Origin: Gordionus sp. m RMFG-2023
Taxonomy: Eukaryota; Nematomorpha; Gordioida; Chordodea; Parachordodidae
NCBI RefSeq assembly: GCF_954871325.1
Contig: NC_088776.1
Location: 1-64,000, forward strand
Direction: 5' to 3'
Length of the DNA: 64,000 nucleotides
Positions 30,601 through 42,150 of this stretch are shown piece by piece. Each line of letters begins with the position of its first letter. Position 1 is the stretch's first letter. Under the pieces are notes generated by a model. That model had not been told where the DNA came from. It ran no database searches and saw nothing but the letters and a program-made list of their open reading frames with translations. The position numbers and the translations under genes are program-made.

Positions 30601-33600
30601 GCCTGGCCTGGCCTGGCCTGGCCTGGCCTGGCCTGGCCTGGCCTGGCCTGGCCTGGCCTGGCCTGGCCTGGCCCTGGCCTGGCCTGGCCTGGCCTGGCCT
30701 GGCCTGGCCTGGCCTGGCCTGGCCTGGCCTGGCCTGGCCTGGCCTGGCCTGGCCTGGCCTGGCCTGGCCTGGCCTGGCCTGGCCTGGCCTGGCCTGGCCT
30801 GGCCTGGCCTGGCCTGGCCTGGCCTGGCCTGGCCTGGCCTGGCCTGGCCTGGCCCTGGCCTGGCCTGGCCTGGCCTGGCCTGGCCTGGCCTGGCCTGGCC
30901 TGGCCTGGCCTGGCCTGGCCTGGCCTGGCCTGGCCTGGCCTGGCCTGGCTGGCCTGGCCTGGCCTGGCCTGGCCTGGCCTGGCCTGGCCTGGCCTGGCCT
31001 GGCCTGGCCTGGCCTGGCCTGGCCTGGCCTGGCCTGGCCTGGCCTGGCCTGGCCTGGCCTGGCCTGGCCTGGCCTGGCCTGGCCTGGCCTGGCCTGGCCT
31101 GGCCTGGCCTGGCCTGGCCTGGCCTGGCCTGGCCTGGCCTGGCCTGGCCTGGCCTGGCCTGGCCTGGCCTGGCCTGGCCTGGCCTGGCCTGGCCTGGCCT
31201 GGCCTGGCCTGGCCTGGCCTGGCCTGGCCTGGCCTGGCCTGGCCTGGCCTGGCCTGGCCTGGCCTGGCCTGGCCTGGCCTGGCCTGGCCCTGGCCTGGCC
31301 TGGCCTGGCCTGGCCTGGCCTGGCCTGGCCCTGGCCTGGCCTGGCCTGGCCTGGCCTGGCCTGGCCTGGCCTGGCCTGGCCTGGCCTGGCCTGGCCTGGC
31401 CTGGCCTGGCCTGGCCTGGCCTGGCCTGGCCTGGCCTGGCCTGGCCTGGCCTGGCCTGGCCTGGCCTGGCCTGGCCTGGCCTGGCCTGGCCTGGCCTGGC
31501 CTGGCTGGCCTGGCCTGGCCTGGCCCTGGCCTGGCCTGGCCTGGCCTGGCCTGGCCTGGCCTGGCCTGGCCTGGCCTGGCCTGGCCTGGCCTGGCCTGGC
31601 CTGGCCTGGCCTGGCCTGGCCTGGCCTGGCCCTGGCCTGGCCCTGGCCTGGCCTGGCCTGGCCTGGCCTGGCCTGGCCTGGCCTGGCCTGGCCTGGCCTG
31701 GCCTGGCCTGGCCTGGCCTGGCCTGGCCTGGCCTGGCCTGGCCTGGCCTGGCCTGGCCTGGCCTGGCCTGGCCTGGCCTGGCCTGGCCTGGCCTGGCCTG
31801 GCCTGGCCTGGCCTGGCCTGGCCTGGCCTGGCCTGGCCTGGCCTGGCCTGGCCTGGCCTGGCCTGGCCTGGCCTGGCCTGGCCTGGCCTGGCCTGGCCTG
31901 GCCTGGCCTGGCCTGGCCTGGCCTGGCCTGGCCTGGCCTGGCCTGGCCTGGCCTGGCCTGGCCTGGCCTGGCCTGGCCTGGCCTGGCCTGGCCTGGCCTG
32001 GCCTGGCCTGGCCTGGCCTGGCCTGGCCTGGCCTGGCCTGGCCCTGGCCTGGCCTGGCCTGGCCTGGCCTGGCCTGGCCTGGCCTGGCCTGGCCTGGCCT
32101 GGCCTGGCCTGGCCCTGGCCTGGCCTGGCCTGGCCTGGCCTGGCCTGGCCTGGCCTGGCCTGGCCTGGCCTGGCCTGGCCTGGCCTGGCCTGGCCTGGCC
32201 TGGCCTGGCCTGGCCTGGCCTGGCCTGGCCTGGCCTGGCCTGGCCTGGCCCTGGCCTGGCCTGGCCTGGCCTGGCCTGGCCTGGCCTGGCCTGGCCTGGC
32301 CTGGCCTGGCCTGGCCTGGCCTGGCCTGGCCTGGCCTGGCCTGGCCTGGCCTGGCCTGGCCTGGCCTGGCCTGGCCTGGCCTGGCCTGGCCTGGCCTGGC
32401 CTGGCCTGGCCTGGCCTGGCCTGGCCCTGGCCTGGCCTGGCCTGGCCTGGCCTGGCCTGGCCTGGCCTGGCCTGGCCTGGCCTGGCCTGGCCTGGCCTGG
32501 CCTGGCCTGGCCTGGCCTGGCCTGGCCTGGCCTGGCCTGGCCTGGCCTGGCCTGGCCTGGCCTGGCCTGGCCTGGCCTGGCCTGGCCTGGCCTGGCCTGG
32601 CCTGGCCTGGCCTGGCCTGGCCTGGCCTGGCCTGGCCTGGCCTGGCCTGGCCTGGCCTGGCCTGGCCTGGCCTGGCCTGGCCTGGCCTGGCCCTGGCCTG
32701 GCCTGGCCTGGCCTGGCCTGGCCTGGCCTGGCCTGGCCTGGCCCTGGCCTGGCCTGGCCTGGCCTGGCCTGGCCTGGCCTGGCCTGGCCTGGCCTGGCCT
32801 GGCCTGGCCTGGCCTGGCCTGGCCTGGCCTGGCCTGGCCCTGGCCTGGCCTGGCCTGGCCTGGCCTGGCCTGGCCTGGCCTGGCCTGGCCTGGCCTGGCC
32901 TGGCCTGGCCTGGCCTGGCCTGGCCTGGCCTGGCCTGGCCTGGCCTGGCCTGGCCTGGCCTGGCCTGGCCTGGCCTGGCCTGGCCTGGCCTGGCCTGGCC
33001 CTGGCCTGGCCTGGCCTGGCCTGGCCTGGCCTGGCCTGGCCTGGCCTGGCCTGGCCTGGCCTGGCCTGGCCTGGCCTGGCCTGGCCTGGCCTGGCCTGGC
33101 CTGGCCTGGCCTGGCCTGGCCTGGCCTGGCCTGGCCTGGCCTGGCCTGGCCTGGCCTGGCCTGGCCTGGCCTGGCCTGGCCTGGCCTGGCCTGGCCTGGC
33201 CTGGCCTGGCCTGGCCTGGCCTGGCCTGGCCTGGCCTGGCCTGGCCTGGCCTGGCCTGGCCTGGCCTGGCCTGGCCTGGCCTGGCCTGGCCTGGCCTGGC
33301 CTGGCCTGGCCTGGCCTGGCCTGGCCTGGCCTGGCCTGGCCTGGCCTGGCCTGGCCTGGCCTGGCCTGGCCCTGGCCTGGCCTGGCCTGGCCTGGCCTGG
33401 CCTGGCCTGGCCTGGCCTGGCCTGGCCTGGCCTGGCCCTGGCCTGGCCTGGCCTGGCCCTGGCCTGGCCTGGCCTGGCCTGGCCTGGCCTGGCCCTGGCC
33501 TGGCCTGGCCTGGCCTGGCCTGGCCTGGCCTGGCCTGGCCTGGCCTGGCCTGGCCTGGCCTGGCCTGGCCTGGCCCTGGCCTGGCCTGGCCTGGCCTGGC

Positions 33601-36600
33601 CTGGCCTGGCCTGGCCTGGCCTGGCCTGGCCTGGCCTGGCCTGGCCTGGCCTGGCCTGGCCTGGCCTGGCCTGGCCTGGCCTGGCCTGGCCTGGCCTGGC
33701 CTGGCCTGGCCTGGCCTGGCCCTGGCCTGGCCTGGCCTGGCCTGGCCTGGCCTGGCCTGGCCTGGCCTGGCCTGGCCTGGCCTGGCCTGGCCCTGGCCTG
33801 GCCTGGCCTGGCCTGGCCTGGCCTGGCCTGGCCTGGCCTGGCCCTGGCCTGGCCTGGCCTGGCCTGGCCTGGCCTGGCCTGGCCTGGCCTGGCCTGGCCT
33901 GGCCTGGCCTGGCCTGGCCTGGCCTGGCCTGGCCTGGCCTGGCCTGGCCTGGCCTGGCCTGGCCTGGCCCTGGCCTGGCCTGGCCTGGCCTGGCCTGGCC
34001 TGGCCTGGCCTGGCCTGGCCTGGCCTGGCCTGGCCTGGCCTGGCCTGGCCTGGCCTGGCCCTGGCCTGGCCTGGCCTGGCCTGGCCTGGCCTGGCCTGGC
34101 CTGGCCTGGCCTGGCCTGGCCTGGCCTGGCCTGGCCTGGCCTGGCCTGGCCTGGCCTGGCCTGGCCTGGCCCTGGCCTGGCCTGGCCTGGCCTGGCCTGG
34201 CCTGGCCTGGCCTGGCCTGGCCTGGCCTGGCCTGGCCTGGCCTGGCCTGGCCTGGCCTGGCCTGGCCTGGCCTGGCCTGGCCTGGCCTGGCCTGGCCTGG
34301 CCTGGCCTGGCCTGGCCTGGCCTGGCCTGGCTGGCCTGGCCTGGCCTGGCCTGGCCTGGCCTGGCCTGGCCTGGCCTGGCCTGGCCTGGCCTGGCCTGGC
34401 CTGGCCCTGGCCTGGCCTGGCCTGGCCTGGCCTGGCCCTGGCCTGGCCCTGGCCTGGCCTGGCCTGGCCTGGCCTGGCCTGGCCTGGCCTGGCCTGGCCT
34501 GGCCTGGCCTGGCCTGGCCTGGCCTGGCCTGGCCTGGCCTGGCCTGGCCTGGCCTGGCCTGGCCTGGCCTGGCCTGGCCTGGCCTGGCCTGGCCTGGCCT
34601 GGCCTGGCCTGGCCTGGCCTGGCCTGGCCTGGCCTGGCCTGGCCTGGCCTGGCCTGGCCTGGCCTGGCCTGGCCTGGCCTGGCCTGGCCTGGCCTGGCCT
34701 GGCCTGGCCCTGGCCTGGCCTGGCCTGGCCTGGCCTGGCCTGGCCTGGCCTGGCCTGGCCCTGGCCTGGCCTGGCCTGGCCTGGCCTGGCCTGGCCTGGC
34801 CTGGCCCTGGCCTGGCCTGGCCTGGCCTGGCCTGGCCCTGGCCTGGCCTGGCCTGGCCTGGCCTGGCCTGGCCTGGCCCTGGCCTGGCCTGGCCTGGCCT
34901 GGCCTGGCCTGGCCTGGCCTGGCCTGGCCTGGCCCTGGCCTGGCCTGGCCTGGCCTGGCCTGGCCTGGCCCTGGCCTGGCCTGGCCTGGCCTGGCCTGGC
35001 CTGGCCTGGCCTGGCCTGGCCTGGCCTGGCCTGGCCTGGCCTGGCCTGGCCTGGCCTGGCCTGGCCTGGCCTGGCCTGGCCTGGCCTGGCCCTGGCCTGG
35101 CCTGGCCTGGCCTGGCCTGGCCTGGCCTGGCCTGGCCTGGCCTGGCCTGGCCTGGCCTGGCCTGGCCTGGCCTGGCCTGGCCTGGCCTGGCCTGGCCTGG
35201 CCTGGCCTGGCCTGGCCTGGCCTGGCCTGGCCTGGCCTGGCCTGGCCTGGCCTGGCCTGGCCTGGCCTGGCCTGGCCTGGCCTGGCCTGGCCTGGCCTGG
35301 CCTGGCCTGGCCCTGGCCTGGCCTGGCCTGGCCTGGCCTGGCCTGGCCTGGCCTGGCCTGGCCTGGCCTGGCCTGGCCTGGCCTGGCCTGGCCTGGCCTG
35401 GCCTGGCCTGGCCTGGCCTGGCCTGGCCTGGCCTGGCCTGGCCTGGCCTGGCCTGGCCCTGGCCTGGCCTGGCCTGGCCTGGCCTGGCCTGGCCTGGCCT
35501 GGCCTGGCCTGGCCTGGCCTGGCCTGGCCTGGCCTGGCCTGGCCTGGCCTGGCCTGGCCTGGCCTGGCCTGGCCTGGCCTGGCCTGGCCTGGCCTGGCCT
35601 GGCCTGGCCTGGCCTGGCCTGGCCTGGCCTGGCCTGGCCTGGCCTGGCCTGGCCTGGCCTGGCCTGGCCTGGCCTGGCCTGGCCTGGCCTGGCCTGGCCT
35701 GGCCTGGCCTGGCCTGGCCTGGCCTGGCCTGGCCTGGCCTGGCCCTGGCCTGGCCTGGCCTGGCCTGGCCTGGCCTGGCCTGGCCTGGCCTGGCCTGGCC
35801 TGGCCTGGCCTGGCCTGGCCTGGCCTGGCCTGGCCTGGCCTGGCCTGGCCTGGCCTGGCCTGGCCTGGCCTGGCCTGGCCCTGGCCTGGCCTGGCCTGGC
35901 CTGGCCTGGCCTGGCCTGGCCTGGCCTGGCCTGGCCTGGCCTGGCCTGGCCTGGCCTGGCCCTGGCCTGGCCTGGCCTGGCCTGGCCTGGCCTGGCCTGG
36001 CCTGGCCTGGCCTGGCCTGGCCTGGCCTGGCCTGGCCTGGCCTGGCCTGGCCTGGCCTGGCCTGGCCTGGCCTGGCCTGGCCTGGCCTGGCCTGGCCTGG
36101 CCTGGCCTGGCCTGGCCTGGCCTGGCCTGGCCTGGCCTGGCCTGGCCCTGGCCTGGCCTGGCCTGGCCTGGCCTGGCCTGGCCTGGCCTGGCCTGGCCTG
36201 GCCTGGCCTGGCCTGGCCTGGCCTGGCCTGGCCTGGCCTGGCCTGGCCTGGCCTGGCCTGGCCTGGCCTGGCCTGGCCTGGCCTGGCCTGGCCTGGCCTG
36301 GCCTGGCCTGGCCTGGCCTGGCCTGGCCTGGCCTGGCCTGGCCTGGCCTGGCCTGGCCTGGCCTGGCCTGGCCTGGCCTGGCCTGGCCTGGCCTGGCCTG
36401 GCCTGGCCTGGCCTGGCCTGGCCTGGCCTGGCCTGGCCTGGCCTGGCCTGGCCCTGGCCTGGCCTGGCCTGGCCTGGCCTGGCCTGGCCTGGCCTGGCCT
36501 GGCCTGGCCTGGCCTGGCCTGGCCTGGCCTGGCCTGGCCCTGGCCTGGCCTGGCCTGGCCTGGCCTGGCCTGGCCTGGCCTGGCCTGGCCTGGCCTGGCC

Positions 36601-39600
36601 TGGCCTGGCCTGGCCTGGCCTGGCCTGGCCTGGCCTGGCCTGGCCTGGCCTGGCCTGGCCCTGGCCTGGCCTGGCCCTGGCCTGGCCTGGCCTGGCCTGG
36701 CCTGGCCTGGCCTGGCCTGGCCTGGCCTGGCCCTGGCCTGGCCTGGCCTGGCCTGGCCTGGCCTGGCCTGGCCTGGCCTGGCCCTGGCCTGGCCTGGCCT
36801 GGCCTGGCCTGGCCTGGCCTGGCCTGGCCTGGCCTGGCCTGGCCTGGCCTGGCCTGGCCTGGCCTGGCCTGGCCTGGCCTGGCCTGGCCTGGCCTGGCCT
36901 GGCCTGGCCTGGCCTGGCCTGGCCTGGCCTGGCCTGGCCTGGCCTGGCCTGGCCTGGCCTGGCCTGGCCTGGCCCTGGCCTGGCCTGGCCTGGCCTGGCC
37001 CTGGCCTGGCCTGGCCTGGCCTGGCCTGGCCTGGCCTGGCCTGGCCTGGCCTGGCCTGGCCTGGCCTGGCCTGGCCTGGCCTGGCCTGGCCTGGCCTGGC
37101 CTGGCCTGGCCTGGCCTGGCCTGGCCCTGGCCTGGCCTGGCCTGGCCTGGCCTGGCCTGGCCTGGCCTGGCCTGGCCCTGGCCTGGCCTGGCCTGGCCTG
37201 GCCTGGCCTGGCCTGGCCTGGCCTGGCCTGGCCTGGCCTGGCCTGGCCTGGCCTGGCCTGGCCTGGCCTGGCCTGGCCTGGCCTGGCCTGGCCTGGCCTG
37301 GCCTGGCCTGGCCTGGCCTGGCCTGGCCTGGCCTGGCCTGGCCTGGCCTGGCCTGGCCTGGCCTGGCCTGGCCTGGCCTGGCCTGGCCTGGCCTGGCCTG
37401 GCCTGGCCTGGCCTGGCCTGGCCTGGCCTGGCCCTGGCCTGGCCTGGCCTGGCCTGGCCTGGCCTGGCCTGGCCTGGCCTGGCCTGGCCTGGCCTGGCCT
37501 GGCCTGGCCTGGCCTGGCCTGGCCTGGCCTGGCCTGGCCTGGCCTGGCCTGGCCTGGCCTGGCCTGGCCTGGCCTGGCCTGGCCTGGCCTGGCCCTGGCC
37601 TGGCCTGGCCTGGCCTGGCCTGGCCTGGCCTGGCCTGGCCCTGGCCTGGCCTGGCCTGGCCTGGCCTGGCCTGGCCTGGCCTGGCCTGGCCTGGCCTGGC
37701 CTGGCCTGGCCTGGCCTGGCCTGGCCCTGGCCTGGCCCTGGCCTGGCCTGGCCTGGCCTGGCCTGGCCTGGCCCTGGCCTGGCCTGGCCTGGCCCTGGCC
37801 TGGCCTGGCCTGGCCTGGCCTGGCCTGGCCTGGCCTGGCCTGGCCTGGCCTGGCCTGGCCTGGCCTGGCCCTGGCCTGGCCTGGCCTGGCCTGGCCTGGC
37901 CTGGCCTGGCCTGGCCTGGCCTGGCCTGGCCTGGCCCTGGCCTGGCCTGGCCCTGGCCTGGCCTGGCCTGGCCTGGCCCTGGCCTGGCCTGGCCCTGGCC
38001 TGGCCTGGCCTGGCCTGGCCTGGCCTGGCCTGGCCTGGCCTGGCCCTGGCCTGGCCTGGCCTGGCCTGGCCCTGGCCTGGCCTGGCCTGGCCTGGCCTGG
38101 CCTGGCCTGGCCTGGCCTGGCCTGGCCTGGCCTGGCCTGGCCCTGGCCTGGCCTGGCCTGGCCTGGCCTGGCCTGGCCCTGGCCTGGCCTGGCCTGGCCT
38201 GGCCTGGCCTGGCCTGGCCTGGCCTGGCCTGGCCTGGCCTGGCCTGGCCTGGCCTGGCCTGGCCTGGCCTGGCCTGGCCTGGCCTGGCCTGGCCTGGCCT
38301 GGCCTGGCCTGGCCTGGCCTGGCCTGGCCTGGCCTGGCCTGGCCTGGCCTGGCCTGGCCTGGCCTGGCCTGGCCTGGCCCTGGCCCTGGCCTGGCCTGGC
38401 CTGGCCTGGCCTGGCCTGGCCTGGCCTGGCCTGGCCTGGCCTGGCCTGGCCTGGCCTGGCCTGGCCTGGCCTGGCCTGGCCTGGCCTGGCCTGGCCTGGC
38501 CTGGCCTGGCCTGGCCTGGCCTGGCCTGGCCTGGCCTGGCCTGGCCTGGCCCTGGCCTGGCCTGGCCTGGCCTGGCCTGGCCTGGCCTGGCCTGGCCTGG
38601 CCTGGCCTGGCCTGGCCTGGCCTGGCCTGGCCTGGCCTGGCCTGGCCCTGGCCTGGCCTGGCCTGGCCTGGCCTGGCCTGGCCTGGCCTGGCCTGGCCTG
38701 GCCCTGGCCTGGCCTGGCCTGGCCTGGCCTGGCCTGGCCTGGCCTGGCCTGGCCTGGCCTGGCCTGGCCTGGCCTGGCCTGGCCCTGGCCTGGCCTGGCC
38801 TGGCCTGGCCTGGCCTGGCTGGCCTGGCCTGGCCTGGCCTGGCCTGGCCTGGCCTGGCCCTGGCCTGGCCTGGCCTGGCCTGGCCTGGCCTGGCCTGGCC
38901 TGGCCTGGCCTGGCCTGGCCTGGCCTGGCCTGGCCTGGCCTGGCCTGGCCTGGCCTGGCCCTGGCCTGGCCTGGCCTGGCCTGGCCTGGCCTGGCCTGGC
39001 CTGGCCTGGCCTGGCCTGGCCTGGCCTGGCCTGGCCTGGCCTGGCCTGGCCTGGCCTGGCCTGGCCTGGCCTGGCCTGGCCTGGCCTGGCCTGGCCTGGC
39101 CTGGCTGGCCTGGCCTGGCCTGGCCTGGCCTGGCCTGGCCTGGCCTGGCCTGGCCTGGCCCTGGCCTGGCCTGGCCTGGCCTGGCCTGGCCTGGCCTGGC
39201 CTGGCCTGGCCTGGCCTGGCCTGGCCTGGCCCTGGCCCTGGCCTGGCCTGGCCTGGCCTGGCCTGGCCTGGCCCTGGCCTGGCCTGGCCTGGCCTGGCCT
39301 GGCCTGGCCTGGCCTGGCCTGGCCTGGCCTGGCCTGGCCTGGCCTGGCCTGGCCTGGCCTGGCCCTGGCCTGGCCTGGCCTGGCCTGGCCTGGCCTGGCC
39401 TGGCCTGGCCTGGCCCTGGCCTGGCCTGGCCTGGCCTGGCCTGGCCTGGCCTGGCCTGGCCTGGCCTGGCCTGGCCTGGCCTGGCCTGGCCTGGCCTGGC
39501 CTGGCCTGGCCTGGCCTGGCCTGGCCTGGCCTGGCCTGGCCTGGCCTGGCCTGGCCTGGCCTGGCCTGGCCTGGCCTGGCCTGGCCTGGCCTGGCCTGGC

Positions 39601-41575
39601 CTGGCCTGGCCTGGCCTGGCCTGGCCTGGCCTGGCCTGGCCTGGCCTGGCCTGGCCTGGCCTGGCCTGGCCTGGCCTGGCCCTGGCCTGGCCTGGCCTGG
39701 CCTGGCCTGGCCTGGCCTGGCCTGGCCTGGCCTGGCCTGGCCCTGGCCTGGCCTGGCCTGGCCTGGCCTGGCCTGGCCTGGCCTGGCCTGGCCTGGCCTG
39801 GCCTGGCCTGGCCTGGCCTGGCCTGGCCTGGCCTGGCCTGGCCTGGCCTGGCCTGGCCTGGCCTGGCCTGGCCTGGCCTGGCCTGGCCTGGCCTGGCCCT
39901 GGCCTGGCCTGGCCTGGCCTGGCCTGGCCTGGCCTGGCCTGGCCTGGCCTGGCCTGGCCTGGCCTGGCCTGGCCTGGCCTGGCCTGGCCTGGCCTGGCCT
40001 GGCCTGGCCTGGCCTGGCCCTGGCCTGGCCTGGCCTGGCCTGGCCTGGCCTGGCCTGGCCTGGCCTGGCCTGGCCTGGCCTGGCCTGGCCTGGCCTGGCC
40101 TGGCCTGGCCTGGCCCTGGCCTGGCCTGGCCTGGCCTGGCCTGGCCTGGCCTGGCCTGGCCCTGGCCTGGCCTGGCCTGGCCTGGCCTGGCCCTGGCCCT
40201 GGCCTGGCCTGGCCTGGCCTGGCCTGGCCTGGCCCTGGCCTGGCCTGGCCTGGCCTGGCCTGGCCTGGCCCTGGCCTGGCCTGGCCTGGCCTGGCCTGGC
40301 CTGGCCTGGCCTGGCCTGGCCTGGCCTGGCCTGGCCTGGCCTGGCCTGGCCTGGCCTGGCCTGGCCTGGCCTGGCCTGGCCTGGCCTGGCCTGGCCTGGC
40401 CTGGCCCTGGCCTGGCCTGGCCTGGCCTGGCCTGGCCTGGCCTGGCCTGGCCTGGCCTGGCCTGGCCTGGCCTGGCCCTGGCCTGGCCTGGCCTGGCCTG
40501 GCCTGGCCTGGCCTGGCCTGGCCCTGGCCTGGCCTGGCCTGGCCTGGCCTGGCCTGGCCTGGCCTGGCCTGGCCTGGCCTGGCCTGGCCTGGCCTGGCCT
40601 GGCCTGGCCTGGCCTGGCCTGGCCTGGCCTGGCCTGGCCTGGCCTGGCCTGGCCTGGCCTGGCCTGGCCTGGCCTGGCCTGGCCTGGCCTGGCCTGGCCT
40701 GGCCTGGCCTGGCCTGGCCTGGCCTGGCCTGGCCTGGCCTGGCCTGGCCTGGCCTGGCCTGGCCTGGCCTGGCCTGGCCCTGGCCTGGCCTGGCCTGGCC
40801 TGGCCTGGCCTGGCCTGGCCTGGCCTGGCCTGGCCTGGCCTGGCCTGGCCTGGCCTGGCCTGGCCCTGGCCTGGCCTGGCCTGGCCTGGCCTGGCCTGGC
40901 CTGGCCTGGCCTGGCCTGGCCTGGCCTGGCCTGGCCTGGCCTGGCCTGGCCTGGCCTGGCCTGGCCTGGCCTGGCCTGGCCTGGCCTGGCCTGGCCTGGC
41001 CTGGCCTGGCCTGGCCTGGCCTGGCCTGGCCTGGCCTGGCCTGGCCTGGCCTGGCCTGGCCTGGCCTGGCCTGGCCTGGCCTGGCCTGGCCTGGCCTGGC
41101 CTGGCCTGGCCTGGCCTGGCCTGGCCCTGGCCTGGCCTGGCCTGGCCTGGCCTGGCCTGGCCCTGGCCTGGCCTGGCCTGGCCTGGCCTGGCCTGGCCTG
41201 GCCTGGCCTGGCCTGGCCTGGCCTGGCCTGGCCTGGCCTGGCCTGGCCTGGCCTGGCCTGGCCTGGCCTGGCCTGGCCTGGCCTGGCCTGGCCTGGCCTG
41301 GCCCTGGCCTGGCCTGGCCTGGCCTGGCCTGGCCTGGCCCTGGCCTGGCCTGGCCTGGCCCTGGCCTGGCCTGGCCTGGCCTGGCCCTGGCCTGGCCTGG
41401 CCTGGCCTGGCCTGGCCTGGCCTGGCCTGGCCTGGCCTGGCCTGGCCTGGCCTGGCCTGGCCTGGCCTGGCCTGGCCTGGCCTGGCCCTGGCCTGGCCTG
41501 GCCTGGCCTGGCCTGGCCCTGGCCTGGCCTGGCCTGGCCTTGGCCTGGCCTGGCCCTGGCCTGGCCCTGGCCTGG
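12671..41575 (+). repeat. 28.9-kb CCTGG/CCCTGG array (possible miscalled telomere)
   Basis: An uninterrupted run of CCTGG pentamers (roughly 5,700 units) with CCCTGG hexamers scattered every few to few dozen units. Rare slips are CTGG tetramers (for example 15623, 20941, 30401, 39103), CCTGGG (13405, 19904, 21279), CCCCTGG (28930) and GGCTGCC (21671). I found only one A, in CCTGAGCC at 17061-17068. The array is about 80% GC against about 25% on both sides. No higher-order period is evident. It lies against an assembly gap on the left and grades into telomeric variants on the right. The CCCTAA to CCCTGG error is reported for nanopore base-calling of telomeres, so this may be a true telomere written wrongly; otherwise it is a novel pentamer satellite. 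Confidence 0.97.
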
Positions 41576-41606
41576 CCTAACCTAGCCTAACCCTAGCCTA
41601 GCCTAG
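41576..41606 (+). repeat. Transition from CCTGG to telomere-type units
   Basis: In order: CCTAA, CCTAG, CCTAA, CCCTAG, CCTAG, CCTAG, then the satellite body TTGAAATTTCTTC. This is exactly where every other monomer has the end of its CCCTAA block (normally CCCTAAATGC). Intermediate spellings between CCTGG and CCCTAA occur here; I did not notice them elsewhere in the pentamer array. Confidence 0.9.
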
Positions 41607-41967
41607 TTGAAATTTCTTCAATCAAAATAAATTTTAAAAAAAGCTAAAAATTTTATCTATTTTCCTAATATTTTTTTGAAAAATCATAGAAGATTTTGCA
41701 CAATTATTATTTCATTTTCACAAAATTATTTTATTTAATTTTACGAGTTAGTAAGACATAGATAATTACTACCAAAATCATATATAAAATAATTAATAAA
41801 TATGTCTGAGCATATTATATTTTCTAAAATCGGTGAAAATAATATATATTACTTAAAAAATTCATATGTTGGGAATGTAATAAAAATTACTTGAAGTACT
41901 GTTAATTAGAGTAATTAAGGATAGATATAATATATGAAATAGCACTAACAGATATCTATTATAAGTT

Positions 41968-42150
41968 AACGCTAACCCTAACCCTAATCCTAACCCTAAC
42001 CCTAACCCTAACCCTAACCCTAACCCTAACCCTAACACTAACCCTAACCCTAACCCTAACCCTAACCCTAACCCTAACCCTAACCCTAACCCTAACACTA
42101 ACCCTAACCCTAACCCTAACCTTAACCCTAACCCTAACCCTAACCCTAAA
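41968..42150 (+). repeat. Representative embedded telomeric block
   Basis: Starts GCTAACCCTAACCCTAATCC after GTTAAC, continues as CCCTAA with CACTAA interruptions, then CCTTAA near the end, and finishes CCCTAAATGC. The same order (TCCTAA near the start, CCTTAA near the end) recurs in most of the 44 blocks. Confidence 0.95.
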
